From Gammaproteobacteria bacterium (lineage in GTDB: Bacteria > Pseudomonadota > Gammaproteobacteria > GRL18), in assembly GCA_013139395.1 (NCBI GenBank), contig WTAX01000090.1, forward strand, positions 1-6,070: a DNA stretch of 6,070 bases, given 5' to 3'. Below the pieces are notes generated by a model. It was not told the DNA's origin, made no database searches, and worked only from the letters and a program-made list of their open reading frames with translations. Shown here in pieces: positions 1-5,903 of this stretch. Position 1 is the first letter of the stretch. The number at the start of each line of letters is the position of its first letter. Position numbers and translations under genes: made by a program.

Positions 1-34
1 TAAATTTTTTGTTAGTGTAGTAGGCAATTTCCGT

Positions 35-934
35 TTAATCAATCTGGAAGACTGCTTTTCCAGAATTGGCTTGCTTTTCTTTTTGTTTTTCAATTTCCAG
101 ATGGGTGGTATCAGGTATTTTAACTGCTTCTGGTTTAATGCCAATGCCTTCAAGTGTCCCATCCTGAGCCGCAGACATAGATAAATCACTGGTATCAGGG
201 ATATCAATAGGTGTTTGTTTTGGGCTTTGGGCAGAAAGAGCTGTATCGTCCTGAGCGGCTACATTGAGATCACTAATGTCAGGTAATTCTACGGCATCGA
301 CCTTAACGGCAAACTCTTCCATGCTGCCCGTGTTAGCTTCACTCATTGTCAGCTTGTCAATATCAGGTAATACCACGGCTTCTACTATTTGGGCAAATTC
401 TTCCAATGAACCGGTTTCAGCTTCTGACATGCTTAAATGACTGATATCAGGTGCTTCTATATCATCTTGTTTATTACGGGTAATTGGTATATCTGAACCG
501 ACAGGCGCAAGCTGCAGGCCTTTTTCTTCACTGGCAGTGCTTTGTTCAATTGATTTTTTATCTGTGTCTGTGGATTCAGACGTAGAGGAGTTATAGTTTA
601 CTAAAGAGGCAAGTCCGGAACTAAGATTATTTGAAGTTTTAGAAGAAGTAGAGGTATTTGCTGTGTGACTTGTTTCAGTAATCGGTGTAGAGGGTTTTTC
701 TGAAGATTCTATTTTTACTGCTTTAACAATGGCACCTGCTTTTTTTATAACGGCGAGGTATTTTTTGGTGGACTCTGTATCAAGGTTCTTTTTTATAATG
801 ATTGATTTGCCGGAAAATAAGGCATCTGTTTTAGCAGTATCAGTTTTGAATAATCGAGAGATATTATTCTTCACTTCATCCAGTGAAGCACCGTCAATAA
901 TTTTTCCCTGAAAAATAAGATTATAATGTGCCAT
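35..934 (-). CDS. Hypothetical acidic protein with conserved N-terminal domain and five 28-residue C-terminal repeats
   Basis: Function is unknown. Residues 1-75 look like a small folded domain; the segment LFSGKSIIIKKNLD (39-52), followed by KKYLAVIKKAGA (57-68), resembles a motif I recall from uncharacterised proteobacterial proteins, not checked by search. Residues about 78-135 are a Ser/Thr/Asn-rich, probably disordered linker. LQLAPVGSD lies at 140-148. From Pro162 the protein is repetitive: PDISHL, PDIDKL, PDISDL, PDTSDL and PDTTHL begin at 162, 190, 218, 246 and 274, an exact 28-residue period, and the first two units share MSEAxTGSxEEFA. I see no signal peptide or membrane segment, so it is probably cytoplasmic. 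The ATG at 934 has only a weak ribosome site (TTGG). It lies downstream of sodB on the same strand but behind a terminator, and a TATAAT box sits in the gap, so it is probably its own transcription unit. The reading frame is certain; the role is not. Confidence 0.85.
   Translation of the reverse strand: MAHYNLIFQGKIIDGASLDEVKNNISRLFKTDTAKTDALFSGKSIIIKKNLDTESTKKYLAVIKKAGAIVKAVKIESSEKPSTPITETSHTANTSTSSKTSNNLSSGLASLVNYNSSTSESTDTDKKSIEQSTASEEKGLQLAPVGSDIPITRNKQDDIEAPDISHLSMSEAETGSLEEFAQIVEAVVLPDIDKLTMSEANTGSMEEFAVKVDAVELPDISDLNVAAQDDTALSAQSPKQTPIDIPDTSDLSMSAAQDGTLEGIGIKPEAVKIPDTTHLEIEKQKEKQANSGKAVFQID
38..451 (-). repeat. Five in-frame 84-bp coding repeats (28 residues each)
   Basis: Units run 451-368, 367-284, 283-200, 199-116 and 115-38 (the last is two residues short because of the stop). 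Each begins with the codons for Pro-Asp-(Ile/Thr). Units 1 and 2 are most alike, with MSEAETGSLEEFA against MSEANTGSMEEFA; unit 4 keeps LSMSAAQDGTLE; units 3 and 5 have diverged away from the PD-x-x-x-L core. The period is kept exactly with no insertions, although the sequences have drifted, which suggests that spacing is selected. Confidence 0.85.
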
Positions 935-978
935 CGTTATACCAAGATTTTTATAGTAATTTAGTGTAACTATAGCAC

Positions 979-1007
979 ATTATAGCGAGTGTTATGGAGA
1001 CAACTTA
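979..1007 (-). promoter_or_regulatory. Candidate promoter for the repeat-protein gene
   Basis: On the minus strand a perfect TATAAT lies at 984-979. At 17-bp spacing the -35 position (1007-1002) reads TAAGTT, a poor match. The expected start of transcription is near 972, about 38 bases before the ATG. A separate promoter is plausible because a terminator lies between this site and sodB. The weak -35 keeps confidence low. Confidence 0.4.
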
Positions 1008-1032
1008 TGTCATATCTATCACACTCTGTAGT

Positions 1033-1062
1033 AAAATAAAGTCATTGAGAAATGACTTTTTA
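1033..1062 (-). terminator. Intrinsic terminator of sodB, symmetric
   Basis: A perfect 9-bp inverted repeat pairs AAAGTCATT (1038-1046) with AATGACTTT (1051-1059) around the tetraloop GAGA. Read in the sodB direction it is followed by TTTATTTT (complement of 1040-1033), and the hairpin begins about 10 bases after the sodB stop. In the plus direction the stem runs into TTTTT (1057-1061), so it could stop transcription both ways. The stem has only two G-C pairs, so efficiency may be moderate. Confidence 0.75.
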
Positions 1063-1068
1063 CTGGAT

Positions 1069-1644
1069 TTAAAGATTGCTGTTAACAAAGTCCCAGTTAA
1101 CCAGATTCCAGAATGCAGCAACATAGTCAGGACGGGCGTTACGGTAATCAATATAGTAAGCATGCTCCCAAACATCACAGGTCATTAGCGGAGTAACGCC
1201 ATCAGTCAGAGGACAGCCGGCATTGGAAGTTTTGACGATTTCAATGGCGCCAGCGCTGTTTTTAACTAACCATGTCCAACCAGAACCAAAGTTAGTAACA
1301 CAAGCCGCTGTAAATTCTTCTTTGAATTTATCAAATGAACCGAATGTTGAATTAATGGCATCAGCAATGGCACCAGTCGGCTCACCGCCGCCATTAGGGC
1401 TCAGGCAATTCCAGTAGAAAGTGTGATTCCATACTTGTGCAGCATTATTGAAGATGCCGCCATCAGATTTTTGAATGATTGACTCTAAAGACATACCTTC
1501 AAAATCAGTACCAGCAACAAGATTATTCAAATTAACAACATAAGTGTTGTGATGTTTGCCATAATGGAACTCAAGAGTCTCTTCAGAAATATGAGGTGCC
1601 AGTGCGTTTTTTTCATAAGGTAAAGCGGGTAATTCAAAAGCCAT
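1069..1644 (-). CDS. sodB: Superoxide dismutase [Fe], SodB
   Basis: Cytoplasmic iron superoxide dismutase, converting superoxide to oxygen and hydrogen peroxide. The 191-residue length is normal for the bacterial enzyme and there is no signal peptide. All four metal ligands are present: His27 (in FHYGKHH), His74 (in VWNHTFYW), Asp157 and His161 (in [11 protein letters not shown]). Tyr35 and the substrate-gateway His31 are in place. Gln70, in NNAAQVWNH on the N-terminal side of His74, and the AGCPL segment point to the Fe type; Mn enzymes usually carry the corresponding Gln from the C-terminal domain. The ATG at 1644 is preceded by GGAG (1655-1652) at 7-base spacing, a good ribosome site. It is divergent from the hydantoinase gene and shares with it a symmetric -10 region. 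A terminator follows the stop closely, so it is probably monocistronic. I see no clear Fur box in the 188-base gap. Confidence 0.97.
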   Translation of the reverse strand: MAFELPALPYEKNALAPHISEETLEFHYGKHHNTYVVNLNNLVAGTDFEGMSLESIIQKSDGGIFNNAAQVWNHTFYWNCLSPNGGGEPTGAIADAINSTFGSFDKFKEEFTAACVTNFGSGWTWLVKNSAGAIEIVKTSNAGCPLTDGVTPLMTCDVWEHAYYIDYRNARPDYVAAFWNLVNWDFVNSNL

Positions 1645-1710
1645 GTTATTGCTCCATTGTGGTTTATTTGTTCTTAAATAGTTCTTTTGAACGAAGTATA
1701 AAACATTTTT

Positions 1711-1723
1711 TGTTATAATACCA
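1711..1723. promoter_or_regulatory. Overlapping divergent extended -10 promoters (sodB / hydantoinase B)
   Basis: Plus strand: TGTTATAAT at 1711-1719 is a full extended -10 (TGnTATAAT), expected start near 1726, giving a leader of about 107 bases to the hydantoinase ATG. Minus strand: TGGTATTAT at 1723-1715 is also an extended -10, expected start near 1708, giving a leader of about 64 bases to sodB. The two hexamers overlap by five bases. Neither side has a good -35 hexamer at 16-18 bp; TTGAAC at 1687-1692 is too far (21 bp) from the plus -10. The extended TG motif could compensate. Confidence 0.6.
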
Positions 1724-1757
1724 CAGTAAAAAGGTTGGTTATTAAAAGTTTTTTGAT

Positions 1758-1791
1758 TTTTACCTTTATCAAGCGGGTAATAAGGGTAAAA
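1758..1791 (+). promoter_or_regulatory. 12-bp inverted repeat in the hydantoinase B leader
   Basis: TTTTACCTTTAT (1758-1769) can pair with ATAAGGGTAAAA (1780-1791), eleven Watson-Crick pairs plus one G-U, around a 10-base loop. The loop holds GGGTAA (1775-1780), a copy of the GGGTAA in the right arm (1784-1789), so TTACC could pair with either copy. No U-run follows, so it is not an ordinary terminator. It could be a leader RNA structure or a protein-binding site. Confidence 0.4.
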
Positions 1792-1832
1792 TATGTGTTT
1801 ACTAAAGTATTGAGTGAGTGGCCTGTCTAACT

Positions 1833-3419
1833 ATGAATCCTATTGAACTGAGTATCTTTGTCAGTCGCATTGAATCCATTTGTGAAGAAATGGGTGCCGT
1901 GTTACGTCGTAGTGCTTTTTCACCGAATATCAAAGATCGTCTGGACTATTCATGTGCTGTTTTTGACGGCACAGGTGAACTTTGCGCTCAAGCTGCTCAT
2001 ATCCCCGTACACCTGGGTAGTATGGCCTATGCGATGTCCGATATCGTCAAAACGCAATCATGGCATCATGGCGATATGTTAGTGTTGAATAACCCGTATC
2101 TGGGCGGCACGCATTTACCTGATGTCACTATGATTGCCCCCGTCTTTTCCAATAATAACAAAAAAAATGACAATAAACCTATAGCTTTTGTGGTTAATCG
2201 TGCTCATCATGCTGATATTGGTGCAGATACACCAGGCTCCATGCCGATGTCTCATTCACTTCATGAAGAAGGACTGATTATTTCTCCTGCATTCATTATG
2301 CGTAATGAGCGAGTGGATGATTCAATACTGGCAAATATTACCTCTAATATGAGTCGTCCGGATTCAGCAAAGGGTGATTTTCTGGCACAAATCAGTGCCA
2401 ACCAGACGGGTGTCATTCGTTTAAATGAATTGATTAAGCAACTGAATGCCAAACATTTTGTTTCAGCCTTAGTGCATTTGAATGATTATGGTGAGCGTAT
2501 TGCCAGAAGTGCATTGGCAAAAGTGCCCAATGGTACTTATTGCTTTCAAGATTTTATGGATGATGATGGTGCGGGACAAACAGATATTAAAATTAAAGTG
2601 GCTATCCATATTAATGAGCAGGGTATTAAAGTGGATTTTACCGGAACAGAACAACAGGTAAAAGGCAATATCAATTGCCCGCTTTCTGTCGCAGCGGCAG
2701 CTGTCTATTATGTGTTTCGCTGCTTAATGCCAGCACAAACTCCCGCCTGTGCCGGTACTTTTAGAATGATAGAGCTGCAGGCACCGGAAGGCTGTTTGCT
2801 TAATGCTAAATATCCTGCTGCTGTTGCTGCGGGTAATGTTGAAACCTCAACACGGGTTGTAGATGTGGTGTTGGGTGCATTAGCACAACCTGTGCTGAAA
2901 ACAGATGAAAAAAATAATAATTTACTGGCTGGAAAAATTCCATCAGCCAGTTATGGTACGATGAATAATATTGCTATGGGAAGTCGTGAAACTAACAATC
3001 AATGGGATTATTATGAGACAATTGGCGGTGGTCATGGTGCCAGTCAGGCTTTTCCCGGATTAAGCGGTGCTCAGGCACATATGACCAATACCTTAAATAC
3101 ACCGATTGAATCATTAGAACATCATTACCCGTTACGAGTGACTCGTTATTGTCTGCGTGAAGCATCGGGTGGTCAGGGGCTTAATGCCGGGGGAATGGGC
3201 TTGATTCGTGAAGTTGAATTTTTGCAGGCAACACAGATCACCCTGCTCACTGAACGACGCCATTACTCTCCCTGGGGATTAGCCGGTGGTGAGCATGGCA
3301 AAGTGGGAGAGAATTCTCTGGACGGTGAGTTGTTAGCCGGTAAAATTTTTTTTACTGCTCAGGCGGGACAAAAATTAACAATAAAAACACCCGGCGGTGG
3401 CGGCTGGGGTAAGCTTTAA
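1833..3419 (+). CDS. hyuB: Hydantoinase B/oxoprolinase family protein (HyuB-like), no HyuA partner nearby
   Basis: HyuB family members pair with HyuA in ATP-dependent N-methylhydantoinases, 5-oxoprolinases and related ketone carboxylases; the substrate here cannot be told. With ATG at 1833 it is 528 residues, a normal HyuB length covering the whole domain. It opens MNPIELSIFVSRIESICEEMG and continues RRSAFSPNIKDRLDYSCAVFD, both typical. NPYLGGTHLPDVT (His94, Asp97) and RAHHADIGADTPG (His125, His126, Asp128) hold the His/Asp cluster that binds metal in the acetone carboxylase relative. The C-terminal part has GGGHGASQAFPG, HMTNTLNTPIE, YPLRVTRY, LLTERRHYSPWGLAGG and the closing PGGGGWG. An in-frame GTG at 1818 would add five residues; I prefer 1833 because family members begin at M(D/N)PI. 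The ribosome site is weak for either start. No hyuA lies upstream (sodB, divergent) or downstream (BON lipoprotein). Asn/Lys-rich stretches at about 106-116 and 358-367 look like lineage-specific loop insertions. Confidence 0.92.
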   Translation: MNPIELSIFVSRIESICEEMGAVLRRSAFSPNIKDRLDYSCAVFDGTGELCAQAAHIPVHLGSMAYAMSDIVKTQSWHHGDMLVLNNPYLGGTHLPDVTMIAPVFSNNNKKNDNKPIAFVVNRAHHADIGADTPGSMPMSHSLHEEGLIISPAFIMRNERVDDSILANITSNMSRPDSAKGDFLAQISANQTGVIRLNELIKQLNAKHFVSALVHLNDYGERIARSALAKVPNGTYCFQDFMDDDGAGQTDIKIKVAIHINEQGIKVDFTGTEQQVKGNINCPLSVAAAAVYYVFRCLMPAQTPACAGTFRMIELQAPEGCLLNAKYPAAVAAGNVETSTRVVDVVLGALAQPVLKTDEKNNNLLAGKIPSASYGTMNNIAMGSRETNNQWDYYETIGGGHGASQAFPGLSGAQAHMTNTLNTPIESLEHHYPLRVTRYCLREASGGQGLNAGGMGLIREVEFLQATQITLLTERRHYSPWGLAGGEHGKVGENSLDGELLAGKIFFTAQAGQKLTIKTPGGGGWGKL

Positions 3420-3462
3420 CCTAACTTTTAACCTAACTTTTAACCTAACTTTTAACCTGATT
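3415..3462 (+). repeat. 12-bp tandem repeat, 3 perfect copies plus 1 degenerate
   Basis: TTTAACCTAACT occurs perfectly at 3415-3426, 3427-3438 and 3439-3450. A fourth copy at 3451-3462 (TTTAACCTGATT) matches 10 of 12. The first unit contains the hydantoinase stop codon (TAA 3417-3419), so the array starts inside the end of that gene and fills most of the gap before the BON gene. The unit itself is not a hairpin. Confidence 0.95.
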
Positions 3463-3475
3463 TTGGAAATGGGAA

Positions 3476-3934
3476 ATGGGAATAATGAATAATAAGAGTA
3501 TTGTAACAACTGGTTTAATAGCAGCAGTCGCTCTGACAATGTCAGCATGCAGTACTGTCAGGGATACCACAGACTGGATTCCAGGTGTTGACAGTAATGA
3601 AGAAATAAAAGCAGAAGAACAAAAAGAAATGCGTGCAGCGATAGAGAGAGAACGTGAGCTTTATGCCGATAAAAATGCCTTTGCTCCCATCAGTCGCAGC
3701 GCATCAGAAGCAGATGCTCGAATTAGTGTGCAGATCAGTCAAAAATATGCTGCAGCAGAAGCTATCAATCCTGAAGACATTGGTATTGAAGTGAATGCCG
3801 GTGTGGTGACACTGACGGGTAATGTCGGTTCAAATGACAATGCAGTGAGCGTCATTTCTATTGCAAAAAGCACAGCGGGTGTTTCCCGGGTGATCTCTAA
3901 ATTGGTGGTCATTAACGTCAGGACACAAGAGTAA
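3476..3934 (+). CDS. BON-domain lipoprotein, OsmY/YraP-like
   Basis: A small exported lipoprotein, 152 residues from ATG 3476 or 149 from ATG 3485. The N-terminus has a lysine, a hydrophobic core (TTGLIAAVALTM) and a lipobox-like MSAC, placing the lipid-modified Cys at residue 25. The next residue is Ser, so outer-membrane sorting is expected. Residues about 40-65 are a highly charged, helix-forming stretch rich in Glu, Lys and Arg. Residues about 74-150 form one BON domain, recognisable by IGIEVNAGVVTLTGNV and the later STAGVSRVISKLVV. BON domains bind phospholipid or surfaces, and OsmY and YraP are envelope-stress proteins of this family. The start is ambiguous: GGAAATG/GGGAAATG repeats just upstream give each ATG a possible ribosome site, while MNNKS looks the more natural signal-peptide start. 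It follows the hydantoinase gene by 56 bases and precedes the amidotransferase by 45, with no terminator between. Confidence 0.88.
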   Translation: MGIMNNKSIVTTGLIAAVALTMSACSTVRDTTDWIPGVDSNEEIKAEEQKEMRAAIERERELYADKNAFAPISRSASEADARISVQISQKYAAAEAINPEDIGIEVNAGVVTLTGNVGSNDNAVSVISIAKSTAGVSRVISKLVVINVRTQE

Positions 3935-3979
3935 ACAGCTTCGCTTTCAATTATTACATAATAAGAAAAAGGTTTAATT

Positions 3980-5791
3980 ATGTGTGGTATCTGTGGTGAT
4001 TATCATTTTGATGGTTCAAAGCCCGATCTGAATGTTATTGACAACATGTTGCAGAAACTGGAACGTCGTGGTCCGGATAATAAAGGCGTATTTCATGAAG
4101 ACTCCATAGCGCTTGGGCATCGAAGACTCTCTATTATTGATTTGTCAGAACGATCCAATCAGCCAATGGTGGATAATGAGCTTCAGCTTGCGTTAGTTTT
4201 TAACGGCACTATCTATAATTACCCTGAATTACGCAAAGAGTTGACGGCTAAAGGCTATCATTTTTTCTCTGAGGGTGATTCTGAAGTGATCCTCAAAGCC
4301 TATGCTTATTGGGGTGAACAATGCGTTGAACGACTGCACGGCATGTTTGCTTTTGCCATATTAGATTTGCGTGATTATAGTTTATTTGTTGCCCGTGATC
4401 GTCTGGGTATTAAACCACTGTATTATAGTCTGGACAATAATCGCTTTGTTTTTGCTTCTAATATGCAGGCTCTATTGGCTGCTGGACATATCAATACAGA
4501 AATTAATCCTATAGGTTTACATCACCAACTTACATTACATGCGGTAATACCTGCTCCTGATACTATCCTGGAAGGTGTGAAAAAGCTTGCTCCGGGTACA
4601 ACACTTAAAATAGATGCTAATGGTGGTATGCAGCATCATCGATACTGGCACCTCAAAGCAAATCGAGATCCCGCTAAAGCCAGTTGGAGTGAAGCCGACT
4701 GGACTGAAGCCATTCATGACAGCCTGATGGAAGCAGTCAAAAAACGCTTAACAGTCGCCGATGTGCCCGTTGGCGTGCTGCTCTCCGGTGGTCTGGATTC
4801 AAGCTTACTGGTGGCTTTGCTGGCCGAAGCAGGTGTGAATGATATTCGCACATTTTCTATCGGCTTCAAGGATATCGGTGATGAGCAAGGCAGTGAATTT
4901 GAATACAGTGATCAGGTTGTTGAACGTTATAATACCATTCATCACAAATACATGATCCCTAACCAATCAGTACTGGAACGCTTACCTGAAGCCATTACGC
5001 ATATGGCAGAGCCCATGGTTGGTCAGGATGCTGTTGCCTTTTATCTGCTGTCAGAAAAAGTATCGCAAGAAGTTAAGGTTGTACAAAGTGGTCAGGGTGC
5101 CGATGAAGTTTTTGCCGGATATTTCTGGTACCCAAAAATGGTGGAAGCTGCTCGTGATAGAGATCGCCGTAAAAAGGGTAGTGAAGTCGACTGTTTCGCC
5201 CCTTATTATTTTGATCGCCATCATGATGAATTCTTACAGGCAGTCCGTTCGCCTTATCATGGAAAGGATTATACCAGCGAACTGGTTAATGACTTACTGA
5301 CAGCACCTTATGCTGATGATTATTTAGATAAAGTACTGCGCATGGATACCACCACATTAATTGTCGATGATCCGGTTAAGCGAGTGGATAATATGACCAT
5401 GGCCTGGGGATTAGAAGCCAGGGTGCCCTTTTTAGATCATAAGCTGGTGGAACTGGCCGCACAGATGCCTGCCCAATATAAGATCGGCAAGCAGGGCGGC
5501 AAACATATGTTAAAAACCATCGCTCGGGGGAAAATCCCTGATGCCGTGATTGACCGTCCTAAGGGCTATTTCCCCATGCCGGCATTAAAATATGTGCGTG
5601 GTGAATTTTTGGATATGATGACGGATGTGTTGACTTCTCAACGCTGTCGGGAGCGAGGTGTTTTTGAACCGGCCTATATCCAGCGATTGCTGAAAAATCC
5701 GGAAGCCGAAGAGAATATGACACGCTTACAAGGCAGTAAACTCTGGCATATGGCACTATTAGAAATGTGGCTGCAAACCCATGTTGGCTGA
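3980..5791 (+). CDS. asnO: N-acetylglutaminylglutamine (NAGGN) amidotransferase, asparagine synthase family
   Basis: A class II glutamine amidotransferase of 603 residues. By family it uses glutamine nitrogen and ATP to amidate acetylated glutaminylglutamine, giving the osmoprotectant dipeptide amide NAGGN; in Sinorhizobium the partner ligase is Ngg. N-terminal glutaminase domain: Cys2 nucleophile (MCGICG), RRGPD at 29-33, HRRLSIIDLS at 47-56, FNGTIYNYPELR at 74-85 and GDSEVIL at 99-105. C-terminal synthetase domain: ATP-pyrophosphatase loop SGGLDSS at 269-275, SGQGADEVFAGY at 370-381, VDNMTMAWGLEARVPFLD at 469-486, and the end GSKLWHMALLEMWLQTH. This ending, together with RPKGYFPMPALKYVRG (526-541), matches the NAGGN group better than ordinary AsnB. 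Glutamine-pocket Glu of AsnB (NGEIYN) is Thr77 here. The start has AAAGG at 3968-3972, 7 bases from ATG, and must be Met1 so that Cys2 is exposed. The next gene is grxD, not ngg. General AsnB is the alternative. Confidence 0.88.
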   Translation: MCGICGDYHFDGSKPDLNVIDNMLQKLERRGPDNKGVFHEDSIALGHRRLSIIDLSERSNQPMVDNELQLALVFNGTIYNYPELRKELTAKGYHFFSEGDSEVILKAYAYWGEQCVERLHGMFAFAILDLRDYSLFVARDRLGIKPLYYSLDNNRFVFASNMQALLAAGHINTEINPIGLHHQLTLHAVIPAPDTILEGVKKLAPGTTLKIDANGGMQHHRYWHLKANRDPAKASWSEADWTEAIHDSLMEAVKKRLTVADVPVGVLLSGGLDSSLLVALLAEAGVNDIRTFSIGFKDIGDEQGSEFEYSDQVVERYNTIHHKYMIPNQSVLERLPEAITHMAEPMVGQDAVAFYLLSEKVSQEVKVVQSGQGADEVFAGYFWYPKMVEAARDRDRRKKGSEVDCFAPYYFDRHHDEFLQAVRSPYHGKDYTSELVNDLLTAPYADDYLDKVLRMDTTTLIVDDPVKRVDNMTMAWGLEARVPFLDHKLVELAAQMPAQYKIGKQGGKHMLKTIARGKIPDAVIDRPKGYFPMPALKYVRGEFLDMMTDVLTSQRCRERGVFEPAYIQRLLKNPEAEENMTRLQGSKLWHMALLEMWLQTHVG

Positions 5792-5809
5792 TTTTACTCA
5801 AAATCACTC

Positions 5810-5838
5810 TTGAAATCGAATGTTGCTATCCTTATATA
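5810..5838 (+). promoter_or_regulatory. Candidate sigma-70 promoter for grxD
   Basis: TTGAAA (5810-5815, five of six to TTGACA) is followed after 17 bp by TATATA (5833-5838). A TATAAG at 5835-5840 is an alternative -10 at 19-bp spacing. The expected start is near 5845, giving a leader of about 59 bases to the grxD ATG. This suggests grxD can be transcribed independently of the amidotransferase gene. Confidence 0.6.
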
Positions 5839-5843
5839 AGGAT
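5828..5843. promoter_or_regulatory. 16-bp perfect palindrome over the grxD -10 region
   Basis: ATCCTTATATAAGGAT is its own reverse complement over all 16 bases and covers the candidate -10 box. A repressor dimer bound here would block the promoter. As RNA it would make only a 6-bp stem with a 4-base loop and no U-run, so a DNA operator is more likely than a terminator. It does not match LexA, Fur or FNR sites; no regulator can be named. Confidence 0.55.
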
Positions 5844-5903
5844 TAACTTATTAAATTAGTCAACTTTCCCCTAACATTTTTAACAACGAATGAGGCCAGT
5901 TTT

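Noticed and set aside
994..1188. Plus-strand open frame of 64 codons antisense to the sodB end
   Set aside because: It runs through the terminator hairpin and antisense to a certain gene. It has no ribosome site or recognisable protein features.
1753..1772. TTGAT...ATCAA resembling an FNR/CRP-type half-site pair
   Set aside because: The half-sites are 10 bases apart, whereas FNR sites have 4, and their position fits no usual activator geometry. The overlapping 12-bp inverted repeat explains the symmetry better.
1818..1832. GTG start for the hydantoinase B gene
   Set aside because: It adds MACLT ahead of MNPIE, which is where family members usually begin, and its ribosome site is no better. 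It remains possible.
3415..3462. TAACC-containing array as telomere-like or CRISPR sequence
   Set aside because: The units are contiguous 12-mers with no spacers. Four copies overlapping a stop codon fit local slippage.
3951..3964. TTATTACATAATAA inverted repeat before the amidotransferase gene
   Set aside because: It is a short all-A/T repeat in an AT-rich gap, and no -35 box accompanies it. Chance is a sufficient explanation.
5790..5805. GATTTT-ACTC-AAAATC inverted repeat at the amidotransferase stop as a terminator
   Set aside because: The stem is 6 bp with only one G-C pair and no U-run follows, so it would not terminate efficiently.
5559..5807. Minus-strand open frame of 82 codons opposite the amidotransferase C-terminus
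   Set aside because: It is antisense to strongly conserved coding sequence and has no family resemblance. The other short frames inside hyuB and asnO fail in the same way.
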